A DNA stretch of 64,000 bases from Rufibacter sediminis (GCF_014269285.1 NZ_JACOAF010000021.1:124001-188000), one strand, 5' to 3'; counted from the first letter of the stretch, positions 35,312 to 44,038 are shown. Made by a program: numbers and translations. The notes: generated from the sequence alone by a model not told the origin.

Positions 35312-36106
35312 ATGAAAAGGGGCACCGTCACGTGCCCCATTCAATCATTAAAAGGAATAGCAAAAGTGAATACAAGATTATGTACAGACACAATAAAACT
35401 GTACGGTAGAAAAATTGAATTAACCTATTTGAGAAGCCACCCTGCATTTAAGTTCAGGGGTTATGAAGGAAACAACATTTTGTTTGACATAGTTTGCCCC
35501 ATCACTGGCTATAGCAAGCCATTGAAGTACCATGCGCCCACTAAGTCCTGCACTTGGGAAATTGCATTGCCAAGGCTTGTTCACCCTACCAATGGCACCC
35601 TATTGACACTCACAGAGGCTACAGAGGCAATTGAACTACTCATGGAACACACAGGGCTAAACCTACTAGATTTCCAGATTTGCAGGTTAGACATAACACA
35701 TGACATTACCTTTAGCCCTACCAGTTTCAGGGCAGTAAGGGGGCACCTAAAGGCACCCTCCTATTGGCAACCAGAGCGCATTGACTACAAAGACAGCTAC
35801 AACTTCGCTTTCAGCACCACGCCTAACGGAAAGACTGGCCGTGCAGAGAAATTCTTGCTGTTCTACGCCAAAGAGGGGAAGACGCGCATAGAATTGCGCC
35901 TATTCTCTTCATCTGCCATGAAAAGGGCTTTGGGGTTAGCTAGAAGCTTAACAATGGCAGACATTCTAACGGAAGGGTTCATTGACAAAGCAAACGCCTA
36001 TTTCGCCCAGACCATAGAGCAAGTAACCAGTAAGAATGGCAACCCATTGGCAAAGGGCTTGAAGAGATTGGCTCTGGCCGCGCTCCCAGAGGCAGTGCTA
36101 TGTTAA
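35312..36106 (+). CDS. Rep-like (phage/plasmid replication initiator) protein
   Basis: 264 residues containing LLDFQICRLDITHDITF and a later FLLFYAKEGKTRIELRLF. These resemble the alternating sequence pattern of rolling-circle or filamentous-phage gene II/X type replication proteins (RxDxxxD and a C-terminal RxExR segment). This is inference from pattern, not a confident family match. A hairpin (ggggcac...gtgcccc, 35319-35338) lies at codons 3-9. The gene is followed by an iteron-like region. Confidence 0.55.
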   Translation: MKRGTVTCPIQSLKGIAKVNTRLCTDTIKLYGRKIELTYLRSHPAFKFRGYEGNNILFDIVCPITGYSKPLKYHAPTKSCTWEIALPRLVHPTNGTLLTLTEATEAIELLMEHTGLNLLDFQICRLDITHDITFSPTSFRAVRGHLKAPSYWQPERIDYKDSYNFAFSTTPNGKTGRAEKFLLFYAKEGKTRIELRLFSSSAMKRALGLARSLTMADILTEGFIDKANAYFAQTIEQVTSKNGNPLAKGLKRLALAALPEAVLC

Positions 36107-36631
36107 GGTACAAAGTTTAAGACATTTTGAAATGATATTTTCAACCAAAGACACATTTTAAACAACTGAAAACCAATTAAATGATTCAATAAAACGTCTT
36201 CCAAATGCCAAAAAAAGGAAACAGGAAAAAGAACCATGAGCGAAAGCGAATGGAAGCAGAGCGTAGCGAAGCTTGACCATTGACAAAAGGGCATTTGGAA
36301 GACGTTTTGAAAGACATTAGGGAAAGGCATTTGCACCAATGACATAGATTAAGCCATTGTAAACCAATAGGATAACATACATTTAAATAAAAGGCATTTG
36401 TATGGTTTTGGATTCAAAGACCCTACATTTAAAAACTACAGTAAATTACAGTTAAACGCTGTTAATAGGGCATTTGCGTAGCCGTTTACATGCCATTTTA
36501 CCACCAAAAGTGATGAAAGACGTTCTAAACGCCATAGAAACCAAGTAGTAAAGGCGTTTAGACGCTCTTTGGAAAAAACAGAGGTTTCAGGCCTATTTTA
36601 AATTTAATGTGTTTAAAGGCTTATTTAAGCA
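36107..36631. other. iteron-like non-coding region, candidate replication origin
   Basis: About 525 AT-rich bases with four copies of GGCATTTG at 36290, 36326, 36393 and 36479 on the plus strand and one reverse copy (CAAATGCC) at 36202-36209. A perfect 19-bp inverted repeat at 36191-36209 and 36290-36308 (aaaacgtcttccaaatgcc) flanks about 80 bases. No protein-like frame. Position directly after the Rep-like gene suggests an origin; spacing of the repeats is irregular. Confidence 0.5.
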
Positions 36632-36663
36632 TTTGCTAAAACACTTAAATACCTTTACCTTTG
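36632..36663 (+). promoter_or_regulatory. promoter of the arsR operon with adjacent palindrome
   Basis: TTTG at 36632-36635, 20-base spacer, TACCTTTG at 36656-36663. The arsR ATG is at 36668, so the transcript would be leaderless or nearly so. A GCTTA-TT-TAAGC palindrome at 36619-36630 abuts the -33 element and could be the ArsR operator. Confidence 0.65.
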
Positions 36664-36667
36664 CACC

Positions 36668-37042
36668 ATGGAAAATACTTCTTGTGTCAGGTCTTTCACG
36701 GACACTTCCCAGATAACACGTTGCAAGGCGACTATTGACACCCTTAATGGCTCCTTTACCCACGTAGCCAATGGCTTGGAAATGGCAGGAAACCCCGTTA
36801 GGCTGAAAATCCTTTTTCTCCTTTCAGAGGAAAAAGGGCTTTGCGTGTGTGATTTGAGCGACATTCTGGGTGTCACCGTTTCGGCTGTGTCACAGCACCT
36901 TCGCAAGATGAAAGACAGAAGCCTTATCCAGTCCACCAAAGAGGGGCAAACCATCTACTATTCCCTTTCACCGAAGTACGCGACCGTTTTAAGGCCTTTT
37001 TTCCAAATAATTGCAGAGAGCGAAGTGTTGGAAGCGGTATGA
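36668..37042 (+). CDS. ArsR-family metal-responsive repressor
   Basis: 124 residues with a winged HTH: GNPVRLKILFLLSEEKGLCVCDLSDILGVTVSAVSQHLRKMKDRSL. The CVCDL motif in the alpha3 helix is the ArsR-type metal site. Additional N-terminal cysteines (TSCVRSF, ITRCKAT) could complete a soft-metal site. It overlaps merTP by 4 bases and is the first gene of the cargo operon. In Bacteroidota this type often controls mer genes instead of MerR. Confidence 0.9.
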   Translation: MENTSCVRSFTDTSQITRCKATIDTLNGSFTHVANGLEMAGNPVRLKILFLLSEEKGLCVCDLSDILGVTVSAVSQHLRKMKDRSLIQSTKEGQTIYYSLSPKYATVLRPFFQIIAESEVLEAV

Positions 37043-37647
37043 AGACTGAAAATAAACTGGCCGGAACAGGCCTAGTGGCTGCCATTGCGGCTTCCATGTG
37101 CTGTATCACCCCTCTTCTTGCGCTTGTGGCCGGAGCAGGCGGACTGGCCTCGTCCTTGGCTTGGGTTGCCACTTTGCGGCCTTGGCTAATTGGCCTTACG
37201 TTGGCGGTACTGGCATTTGCTTGGTACCAGAAATTCAGGCCACAGCCCCAGAATGATTGTAATTGTGAACCAGATAAACCCAGATTTATGCAAAGCAAAA
37301 CTTTCCTTACCGTTGTGACCGCGTTCGCGCTGTTAATGCTCACTTTCCCCAACTATGCCAACGTGTTTTACGCGGCTCCTGAAAGACAGACGGCACCCAA
37401 AGTGCAGGAAAAGCCCAAGGCCAAAACAGTGGCAGAGTTCACCATCACTGGAATGACTTGTGCCGCCTGTGAAGGGCACGTTGCCAGTGAGGTGAACAAG
37501 TTGCAGGGCATTGTGGGCTTACAGGTTTCCTATGCCAATTCCAATGCCGTGGTGGAGTTTGACAAATCAAAAACGTCACTTGAACAGGTAGAGAAAGCCA
37601 TAAAAGCAACTGGTTACAAAGTCACAGAAACCAAGATTAAGAAGTAA
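37039..37647 (+). CDS. merTP: mercuric transport fusion protein MerTP
   Basis: 202 residues. The N-terminal MerT-like part has three membrane helices with the Cys pair in MCCITP on the first helix and a CNC loop; a single C-terminal heavy-metal-associated domain carries GMTCAACEGHVA (CxxC). The fusion of membrane MerT and periplasmic MerP functions is known in Bacteroidota mercury resistance loci, where it imports Hg(II) for reduction by MerA. MerA is not encoded in this island. Overlaps arsR and the next gene. Confidence 0.88.
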   Translation: MKTENKLAGTGLVAAIAASMCCITPLLALVAGAGGLASSLAWVATLRPWLIGLTLAVLAFAWYQKFRPQPQNDCNCEPDKPRFMQSKTFLTVVTAFALLMLTFPNYANVFYAAPERQTAPKVQEKPKAKTVAEFTITGMTCAACEGHVASEVNKLQGIVGLQVSYANSNAVVEFDKSKTSLEQVEKAIKATGYKVTETKIKK

Positions 37648-37856
37648 TGGAGATTCTTACTGCTTCCACTATCACATGCCCTGAGTGCGGTCACGCCAAA
37701 GAAGAGCAAATGCCCACAGACGCATGTCAGTACTTCTATGAGTGTGATAACTGCCATACCGTATTGAAGCCATTGCAGGGTGACTGCTGCGTATTCTGTA
37801 GCTACGGTACAGTGAAATGCCCCCCTATCCAACAGGATAAACCGTGTTGCGCATAG
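37647..37856 (+). CDS. GDCCVxC domain-containing protein
   Basis: 69 residues with ten cysteines: CPECGH at the N-terminus, CDNCH, then GDCCVFCSYGTVKCPPIQ and a terminal CCA. This matches the small GDCCVxC family found next to mer genes, some members of which are selenoproteins; here all positions are Cys. It probably binds or hands over soft metal ions. The ATG overlaps the merTP stop by one base. Confidence 0.85.
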   Translation: MEILTASTITCPECGHAKEEQMPTDACQYFYECDNCHTVLKPLQGDCCVFCSYGTVKCPPIQQDKPCCA

Positions 37857-37869
37857 CATCTTCGCAAGC

Positions 37870-38283
37870 ATGAAGATGAAGAAATCCATTCCTGCACTTC
37901 CGGTTAGGAATATTGGGGAATCAATCAAATTCTATTCTGAAAAGCTTGGCTTTGAGGCGCGTCACCATGAAGACGAGTTCGCCATTTTAGTCCGTGACGA
38001 GGTGGAACTACACCTATGGAAGTCTGGGGATGAAAGTTGGCGTTCAAAAGGCGCGGCATTGTCCATTCTGCCTGTTTGCAGTGGTGCCGAAAGCTTTCTG
38101 GCCGGTACTGCCAGTTGCAGAATAGAGGTACAGGGAATAGATGAATTATTCAGGGAATACCAGAGCCAAGGCGTTATCTACGACACCGAAACAGTGGTGG
38201 TGGAACAGCCGTGGGGGGATAAGGAGTTTGCGGCATTAGACCACCACAGGAATCTGCTTACCTTTTACGAGGTGATTCCATAA
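37870..38283 (+). CDS. VOC / bleomycin-resistance-like protein
   Basis: 137 residues with VOC repeats: IPALPVRNIGESIKFYSEKLGF at the start, RDEVELHLWKSGD, and EQPWGDKEFAALDHHRNLLTFYE at the end. The layout is like Ble-type binding proteins (bleomycin resistance dimers). No clear metal triad was assigned. Its place in a metal cargo operon is unusual; it could sequester an antibiotic or metal complex. 13 bases after the GDCCVxC gene. Confidence 0.8.
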   Translation: MKMKKSIPALPVRNIGESIKFYSEKLGFEARHHEDEFAILVRDEVELHLWKSGDESWRSKGAALSILPVCSGAESFLAGTASCRIEVQGIDELFREYQSQGVIYDTETVVVEQPWGDKEFAALDHHRNLLTFYEVIP

Positions 38284-38336
38284 TTCCTAAAAACCAGATA
38301 AAACCCACTGAATCAATACCTTTGGCGAATAGAAAA

Positions 38337-39131
38337 ATGGATAAATCTACTTTCAGGGTTCAGCACATGGATTGCCAAGCAGAGGAAAGCATTGTGCGCA
38401 TGAAACTGGACGGTATTTCTGCCGTGAAGGGGTTGGACTTTGACTTGAAAAACAGGCAGTTAACCGTTTTCCATGCAGGGCAAATTGATTTGATTAATGG
38501 CCTAATCAATGAACTCGGCCTGGGCTCCGCGCTCCTGAACACAGAGAAGACGGAACAAGAACTGGAAGTGGAAGATGCAAAAGCCCAAAGGAAGCTTCTT
38601 TGGACGGTTTTGGCTATCAATTTCGGCTTCTTTCTGGTGGAAATGACCACAGGCATAATCTCAAAGTCAATGGGTCTGGTAGCGGATTCCTTGGATATGC
38701 TGGCAGATGCTTTGGTGTATGGTTTGAGCCTGTTCGCGGTAGGTGCAGCAGCTTCCAGAAAGAAGAACGTAGCCAAGGCAAGCGGTTACTTCCAGTTGCT
38801 ACTTGCCATAGTGGGTTTTGTGGAAGTGGTGCGCCGAGCCATAGGGCAAGAGGCTTTGCCGAATTTCCAGACAATGATAGTAGTATCCGCTTTGGCTCTT
38901 ATTGCAAATGCCTTTTGCCTTTATCTGCTACAAAAGAGCAAGAGCAAAGAAGCCCACATGCAGGCCACCATGATTTTCACCTCAAACGACATAATCATAA
39001 ACGCAGGGGTGATTTTGGCCGGTGTTCTGGTGCTCTTCACCGGCTCCGCGTTGCCGGATTTGGTAATTGGAGCCATAGTCTTTGTGATAGTGATTAGGGG
39101 GGCTTTTAGAATCCTAAAACTGGCAAAGTAA
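38337..39131 (+). CDS. CDF-type cation transporter with N-terminal HMA-like domain
   Basis: 264 residues from ATG 38337 (a TTG 15 bases upstream is also open). About 1-70 is a ferredoxin-like HMA domain with only one Cys at the metal loop (HMDCQAEES). About 80-264 has six membrane helices of cation-diffusion-facilitator type with SLDMLADALVYG and IFTSNDIIINAGV at the transport sites; the usual cytoplasmic C-terminal domain is missing. TACCTTTG at 38317-38324 suggests its own promoter with a short leader. It probably exports a soft or transition metal. Confidence 0.82.
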   Translation: MDKSTFRVQHMDCQAEESIVRMKLDGISAVKGLDFDLKNRQLTVFHAGQIDLINGLINELGLGSALLNTEKTEQELEVEDAKAQRKLLWTVLAINFGFFLVEMTTGIISKSMGLVADSLDMLADALVYGLSLFAVGAAASRKKNVAKASGYFQLLLAIVGFVEVVRRAIGQEALPNFQTMIVVSALALIANAFCLYLLQKSKSKEAHMQATMIFTSNDIIINAGVILAGVLVLFTGSALPDLVIGAIVFVIVIRGAFRILKLAK

Positions 39132-39307
39132 AACTTGTCAAATTAGGCGTTTTAAGCTACCCATACTAGAAATGGCATCGTTAGTCATTAGAAACTTGTT
39201 AGTTCTTTGATGAGGCTAAAAACAGGTCAAAACAGCAAGGTTTCAAACACATTTGCTCACAATAATTTGTTCGTTGTAGAAGATGAATCTGAAATAGCAA
39301 CAGTATT

Positions 39308-39324
39308 GTTACCTATTTGTTACC
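39308..39324. repeat. right arm-type repeat of the island
   Basis: GTTACCTATTTGTTACC, matching 31809-31825 with one change, about 50 bases inside attR. Confidence 0.6.
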
Positions 39325-39374
39325 AAAAAATATTTAATTTACTGTCATTCAGTCAGATAGCTTACTTAAAAAAC

Positions 39375-39391
39375 TTCTGCATCGGAAAGTA
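39375..39391. repeat. attR core
   Basis: TTCTGCATCGGAAAGTA, identical to the mnmE end at 31681-31697. A short frame ending NFCIGK precedes it only because the att core is duplicated. Confidence 0.88.
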
Positions 39392-40002
39392 GTCAAAAAA
39401 AAGAAAGTATAAAAGATTCAACCGATTCCGTTTTACTGCTTCTTTTGCGAACCCTTTTTACTTTAAATCGAAAAGAGCGGTTCTTCATATTTTAAATTAA
39501 TTCAACGGTCTTATAAGAATAATAGTGGCAGTTGGGAGACTGGATCTTAGATTCAAGTCTATTGTGATAGCGGCAATTAGAAGTTATGCAACATAGGATA
39601 AATGAAACTCGGCTGCCATTTAGTTGTGGTTACCCCTTGTTTTCTTCTCCTTTTGCCTATCAGTTTACAATTTGTTATATGATGACTTTCACCAATTCTG
39701 CCCCTTTCTGTTAAATCTCTTATATTCATCAAGAGACATTCAAGTGAATTTATTTTAGATGATTTCCATTTACTGCTAAGTGACTGTGCCTGGTTTTAAA
39801 CTACGTTACAACCTGCAGCATCCACTTCATCGTTTCCTTTTAGTTACTACTCACTGCCGAAATTAATTTCGGTAAGGTAATACTGCTTTAACTGCACTTG
39901 TTGTATAAGCAATATCTAAAATTAGGCACTTCCTATAACACTGTTTAAAATCTATTCCTCAACTCTGAAAGGGTAAATCGCGGGCAGGTGAATAAAAACA
40001 AA
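39392..40002. other. gene-free AT-rich stretch right of the island
   Basis: About 610 bases between attR and the SDR gene terminator. Only short frames without protein-like composition are seen. No dispersed palindrome and no tRNA-like cloverleaf were recognised. Confidence 0.6.
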
Positions 40003-40038
40003 AAAGGACTGTTGGTAATCTCTAACCAACAGTCCTTT
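40003..40038 (-). terminator. intrinsic terminator of the SDR gene
   Basis: aaaggactgttgg (40003-40015) pairs perfectly with ccaacagtccttt (40026-40038). On the minus strand the hairpin is followed by a T-run. The right arm lies in the last codons of the gene. Confidence 0.88.
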
Positions 40039-40834
40039 CCCAAACTAATTGAAGCCGCTCAATTTGCTCTTGCAAATTTATTCCCCCCGCTACCTCAATG
40101 CGTTGGCCGTTTATCCAACGGGCTTCTTCAGAGCATAAAAAGGCTACTACGCCGCCAATATCTTCGGGCAAACCCACGCGGCCCAATGCCGTTACGCTGG
40201 CAAGCTGGTCATTCAGGGCTTTGTTGTCGCGTACGTGGCCACCGCCAAAATCAGTGGCAATAGGCCCGGGCGCTACCACATTGGCGCCTATTCCTCGGGC
40301 ACCCAATTCACGAGCCAGGTAGCGGGTAAGCCCTTCTACTGCGCTTTTGGTTGCGCCGTACGCAGAGGAACCCGGATTAGAAAAGCGGGCCAGTCCCGAA
40401 GAAATATTAATAATGCGGCCGCCATCATTGATAAACGGCAAGGCTTTTTGCGTTAAGAAAAATACGCCTTTGTAATGAATATTAATTATCTCATCGAACT
40501 GCTCTTCGGTGGTATCGGCAAAAGCCGCGTACAGGGCAGTGCCGCCGTTGTTAATCAGGAAATCGAAATTAGGGCTGCCGGTTTGCTCAGTTAAGTACGC
40601 GGTTACCTGGCTAAAGAAAGTAGTAAAGGTTTTGGTATCGGCAACATTCAGCTGGAAAGCGGCGGCTTGTTGCCCCAGGGCTTGTATTTCCATTACTACT
40701 TTTTCGGCTTCCTGTTGGTAGCTGTTATACGTAAGCACCACGTCGATTCCCTTTTGGGCTAAGCTCAGAGCCATATTTTTGCCTAATCCCCGGCTCCCGC
40801 CGGTAACTAATGCGATTTTATTTTTTGTAGTCAT
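40022..40834 (-). CDS. SDR family NAD(P)-dependent oxidoreductase
   Basis: 270 residues, classical short-chain dehydrogenase: TGGSRGLGKNMA (cofactor loop), NNGGTAL, catalytic S in INISSGLARFS and YGATK (Tyr/Lys). The substrate is unknown. Paired with a same-strand AraC regulator gene 91 bases upstream, probably its activator. Lacks the dispersed palindromes in its surroundings and lies in a region of lower GC than the core, so it is probably acquired. Confidence 0.9.
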   Translation of the reverse strand: MTTKNKIALVTGGSRGLGKNMALSLAQKGIDVVLTYNSYQQEAEKVVMEIQALGQQAAAFQLNVADTKTFTTFFSQVTAYLTEQTGSPNFDFLINNGGTALYAAFADTTEEQFDEIINIHYKGVFFLTQKALPFINDGGRIINISSGLARFSNPGSSAYGATKSAVEGLTRYLARELGARGIGANVVAPGPIATDFGGGHVRDNKALNDQLASVTALGRVGLPEDIGGVVAFLCSEEARWINGQRIEVAGGINLQEQIERLQLVWERTVG

Positions 40835-40925
40835 TTTTTAAAATTTATACTACAAAGGTGGCGCAATTTACCGGGCGGGTGTTTGCACGGATCAATCCAT
40901 TATTTGCAAGAATCAAATAGGCGCG

Positions 40926-41858
40926 TCAGGATCGGAAAGCCAACGGAGACAAGCCGGCTTGTTTTTTGAAAAAATTAGAAAAATGGGCTACCTCTTCAAA
41001 GCCTAAGGCATAGGCAATTTCAGATACGTTCCAGTCGGTTTGCTTGAGCAGGATCTTGGCTTCCTGAGCCATACGGCTGCTAATAAAGTCAGAGGTGGTT
41101 TTGCCGGTATTTTCTTTCAAAACCTTGTTCAAATGGTTCACATGGATGGCTAAACGCTCGGCGTAGTCTTTCGCGGCCCGCAGTTCTATTTGCTGGCCCG
41201 GCGAAGTAATTGGAAACTGGCGTTCCAGCAACTCCACAAACAATCCGGTAATGCGGGCCGTGGCATTATGGGTAGTATACTGAGCAATATCGGGTTGTAA
41301 TTTCTGACCGTAGTGGATTAACTCTAACACGTAATTGCGCAGCAAATCGTATTTGTAGGGGTAGTCCGACGCCAGTTCCTGAAACATCTTTTCAAACAAT
41401 TGTTTCAGTTCTTTTACCTGATTTTCATTTATTTGAAATACCGGGTAACCGCCCGGTTTAAATATAGGCAGCTCGTCCAGAATTACGCCGCTCCGCGAAG
41501 TAGCCAGAAACTCGTGGGTAAAAATGCAAAAGTAACCAGACTGGTTTTCGTCTTGCGGCAGGTAGTTGTATGGTACTTTAGGCGAAGCAAACAATAACCC
41601 GTGCTGGGGAATGTCAATGGATTTATCGGCGTATTCCGCGCGATTATACCCGTTAATCAAACTTATTTTGTAGTAAGTCCTCCGATTATAAGGCATTACC
41701 TTGTTTTCCTTCAACTTCTTCCGCGCACTGGCAATACTGAACACGTTAAAATGACCAATTTCTTTATTGATACCATCGGGCAGAATGGTTTCGAGTTCAT
41801 TATTATTTATAAACCCCATTTCCCGGTAAAAATCTTGCAATGAAGCGACGCCTATCAT
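40926..41858 (-). CDS. AraC family transcriptional regulator
   Basis: 310 residues. A cupin-type N-terminal effector domain (about 20-180) is followed by an AraC HTH pair at the C-terminus: YAERLAIHVNHLNKVLKENTGKT and WNVSEIAYALGFEEVAHFSNFFKKQAGLSPLAFR. Same strand as the SDR gene it precedes. Confidence 0.9.
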   Translation of the reverse strand: MIGVASLQDFYREMGFINNNELETILPDGINKEIGHFNVFSIASARKKLKENKVMPYNRRTYYKISLINGYNRAEYADKSIDIPQHGLLFASPKVPYNYLPQDENQSGYFCIFTHEFLATSRSGVILDELPIFKPGGYPVFQINENQVKELKQLFEKMFQELASDYPYKYDLLRNYVLELIHYGQKLQPDIAQYTTHNATARITGLFVELLERQFPITSPGQQIELRAAKDYAERLAIHVNHLNKVLKENTGKTTSDFISSRMAQEAKILLKQTDWNVSEIAYALGFEEVAHFSNFFKKQAGLSPLAFRS

Positions 41859-42251
41859 TTTACGACTGGTTTGCGAAAATCAAATATAATCACTTCTAAG
41901 TTTAGATTGTTTTTTGTGCCACGGTATACCTAAAAATAGAAGCTCCAACAGAGGTTTATGATGCTTCTTTCTATGAGATACCCTAGTTTGAATTTGGATG
42001 AAGCGTGAAACCATTGGTACTTGACCAGATGATTATAAACCGGCTATCCTGAAGGTTCCACAAGGAATACAGAACGCAAGTCCTACATCAAACGGCGCTT
42101 TGATCAATTTTGGTAATGTGATATCTTTCTAAGATTCTAATTATACCAGCTCGTATTTTCTGTTTGGTTACAAAAATCCTTGATTTGGTTAAGACTGGTA
42201 CCGCCCTCACCCCCAATCTTTGCATTACTGAATTTATTAATCATTACGGTT
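41859..42251. other. divergent intergenic region between two SDR/AraC pairs
   Basis: 393 bases between divergently transcribed AraC and SDR genes; it should contain both promoters. No strong repeat or further gene was seen. Confidence 0.4.
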
Positions 42252-43025
42252 ATGGAAAATCAAATTAAGTCATCAACAAACAACCCGCTCGTTGCCTTGG
42301 TAACCGGTGCGAACCAGGGAGTAGGTTATCAGATTGCAAAAACGCTTGCGGAAAATGGGTATATTGTATACGTCGGGTCCCGCAACCTAAGCAACGGGGA
42401 GAAAGCGGCTGCGGAAATGGGAGCCCAGGCGCAGGCGATTCAACTGGACGTAACCCAGCAACCTAGCATTAGTGCGGCGGTAGTGCAAATCCAAAAGGAA
42501 CAAGGGCGTTTAGACCTGCTCGTGAATAATGCCGCTATTGCCCATGCCGGCCAGCCGGGCCGCACCCTGGAAGATGCCACCGCGGCCGGCAAAGCCACCA
42601 CTGCCTCTCTTGACGAGGTACGGACGGTATGGGAGACGAATGTATTTGGTGTTATTGCCGTTACACAAGCCATGCTGCCTTTGCTTCGGAAATCATCGGC
42701 CGCCCGAATTGTGAATGTATCCAGTGGGTTGGGTTCCCTCACCTGGATCTCGGACCCGGCTTGCTGGGCCCGGGAACATTTCGGTGTAGTGTATGCCGCT
42801 TCCAAAACAGCACTTAATGCGGTTACCATGGCTTTTGCCATAGAGTTGGAGAGTGAAAATATTAAAGTTATCGCCCCTAGTCCCGGCTTTACGGCTACTG
42901 CTCTGAACAACTTCCAGGGCACCGATTCAGTGGAAGTAGGCTCGCGGGAACCGGTGCAGGCAGCCCTAGATACCAACCGCGCAACTGCTAGCTTTACCGG
43001 TCCAGACGGGCCGTTGCCGTGGTAG
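42252..43025 (+). CDS. SDR family oxidoreductase
   Basis: 257 residues from ATG 42252. TGANQGVGYQIAK (cofactor loop), LDVTQQ, NNAAIAH, VNVSSGLGSL and YAASKTALNA give the complete SDR set, carbonyl-reductase-like. An upstream TTG extension is open but lacks similarity. Followed by an AraC gene 95 bases downstream, mirroring the pair on the other strand. Confidence 0.9.
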   Translation: MENQIKSSTNNPLVALVTGANQGVGYQIAKTLAENGYIVYVGSRNLSNGEKAAAEMGAQAQAIQLDVTQQPSISAAVVQIQKEQGRLDLLVNNAAIAHAGQPGRTLEDATAAGKATTASLDEVRTVWETNVFGVIAVTQAMLPLLRKSSAARIVNVSSGLGSLTWISDPACWAREHFGVVYAASKTALNAVTMAFAIELESENIKVIAPSPGFTATALNNFQGTDSVEVGSREPVQAALDTNRATASFTGPDGPLPW

Positions 43026-43120
43026 TTTGGGCTAAATAGTTACTGAAACCACATTATTTTAAAATTCAAGTCATGACCGGCGACCAAGACAGTTGCTGGT
43101 CATGCCTGTTATTTTTTCAC

Positions 43121-44038
43121 ATGAAAAGCGAAACCTCAAAGGTCCCTAACCTGGAATCTATCCCGGAAATACACCGCATGCTGGGTTTACCGGGGCCGGT
43201 CCTTCCTTTGATTACTTTGTTGGATGGTACCCAAGAGCAGATTGATTTTGGTCGGCTGCCGGTCAGTTACGTCTCCCACTTCTATAAAGCTTCTTTCATT
43301 ACCAAATTGGGCGGTAAGTTCCGGTACGGGCAGGGCTATTATGATTTTGACGAGGGCAGTCTTTTATTTACCGCCCCCAACCAACTCATAGGCAGTACAG
43401 AAGAGTATAAGGATAGTGCGGGTTATTCGCTTATCATCCATCCAGATTTTCTGCAAGGTTATCCATTGGCTAAAAAAATTAAAAATTATGGTTTCTTTTC
43501 GTACGGGAGCAACGAGGCGCTGCATCTCTCGGAGCAAGAAAGAGCAATAATGCTGTCTATCTATACCATTATTCAGCAAGAGTTAAACAGCCGGATTGAT
43601 GACTTTAGCCAGGAGGTGATTATTGCCCAGTTTGAGTTGCTCCTGAGTTATGCCAAGCGCTTTTATAAACGGCAGTTCTTGACCCGGCAGGCAGTTACCA
43701 GTGATTTATTGCAACAACTGGAAGAACTGCTTAATACTTATTTTGAAGAGGAAAAGCCGCTAACCCAGGGCGTACCTACGGTACACTACCTAGCTGAACA
43801 CTTGAATTACTCCCCTAATTATTTAAGCGATTTGTTGCGTTCTCTCACCGGCCTGAACGCGCAACAACATATCCACCAAAAGCTAATTGAAAAATCAAAG
43901 GAATTACTCTCCACCACTAATTTAACCATCAGCGAAGTGGCTTATCAATTAGGTTTCGAGTATCCACAGTCATTTAGCCGGCTATTTAAAATAAAGACCC
44001 AGTTATCGCCGGTGCAATTTAAATCCGCATTCAACTAA
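43121..44038 (+). CDS. AraC family transcriptional regulator
   Basis: 305 residues from ATG 43121 (MKSETSKVPN). N-terminal effector domain with FRYGQGYYDFDEGSLLFTAPNQ; C-terminal HTH pair LAEHLNYSPNYLSDLLRSLTG and ISEVAYQLGFEYPQSFSRLFKIKTQLSP. Probably controls the adjacent SDR gene. Not closely similar to the AraC at 40926-41858, so the two pairs are not a simple duplication. Confidence 0.9.
   Translation: MKSETSKVPNLESIPEIHRMLGLPGPVLPLITLLDGTQEQIDFGRLPVSYVSHFYKASFITKLGGKFRYGQGYYDFDEGSLLFTAPNQLIGSTEEYKDSAGYSLIIHPDFLQGYPLAKKIKNYGFFSYGSNEALHLSEQERAIMLSIYTIIQQELNSRIDDFSQEVIIAQFELLLSYAKRFYKRQFLTRQAVTSDLLQQLEELLNTYFEEEKPLTQGVPTVHYLAEHLNYSPNYLSDLLRSLTGLNAQQHIHQKLIEKSKELLSTTNLTISEVAYQLGFEYPQSFSRLFKIKTQLSPVQFKSAFN

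Larger units (their letters stand above)
31681..39391 (+). mobile_element. integrative element inserted at the 3' end of mnmE
   Basis: A 7.7-kb island bounded by perfect 17-bp direct repeats at 31681-31697 and 39375-39391. It has an integrase gene next to the left end in the mnmE direction, lower GC than its flanks and none of the dispersed palindromes found on both sides. Contents in order: tyrosine integrase, HTH protein, membrane protein, serine recombinase, Rep-like protein with an iteron-like region, then ArsR, MerTP, GDCCVxC, VOC and CDF-type genes. No relaxase or type IV secretion gene was seen. Integration at the 3' end of trmE/mnmE is known from the SGI1 family of islands. Confidence 0.88.

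Noticed and set aside
36107-36631. CRISPR-like array
   Set aside because: The GGCATTTG repeats are 8 bases with irregular spacing, no cas genes nearby; iteron-like is the better reading.
39207-39392. 61-codon frame ending NFCIGK
   Set aside because: Its C-terminus is the duplicated mnmE att core; no family similarity in the rest.
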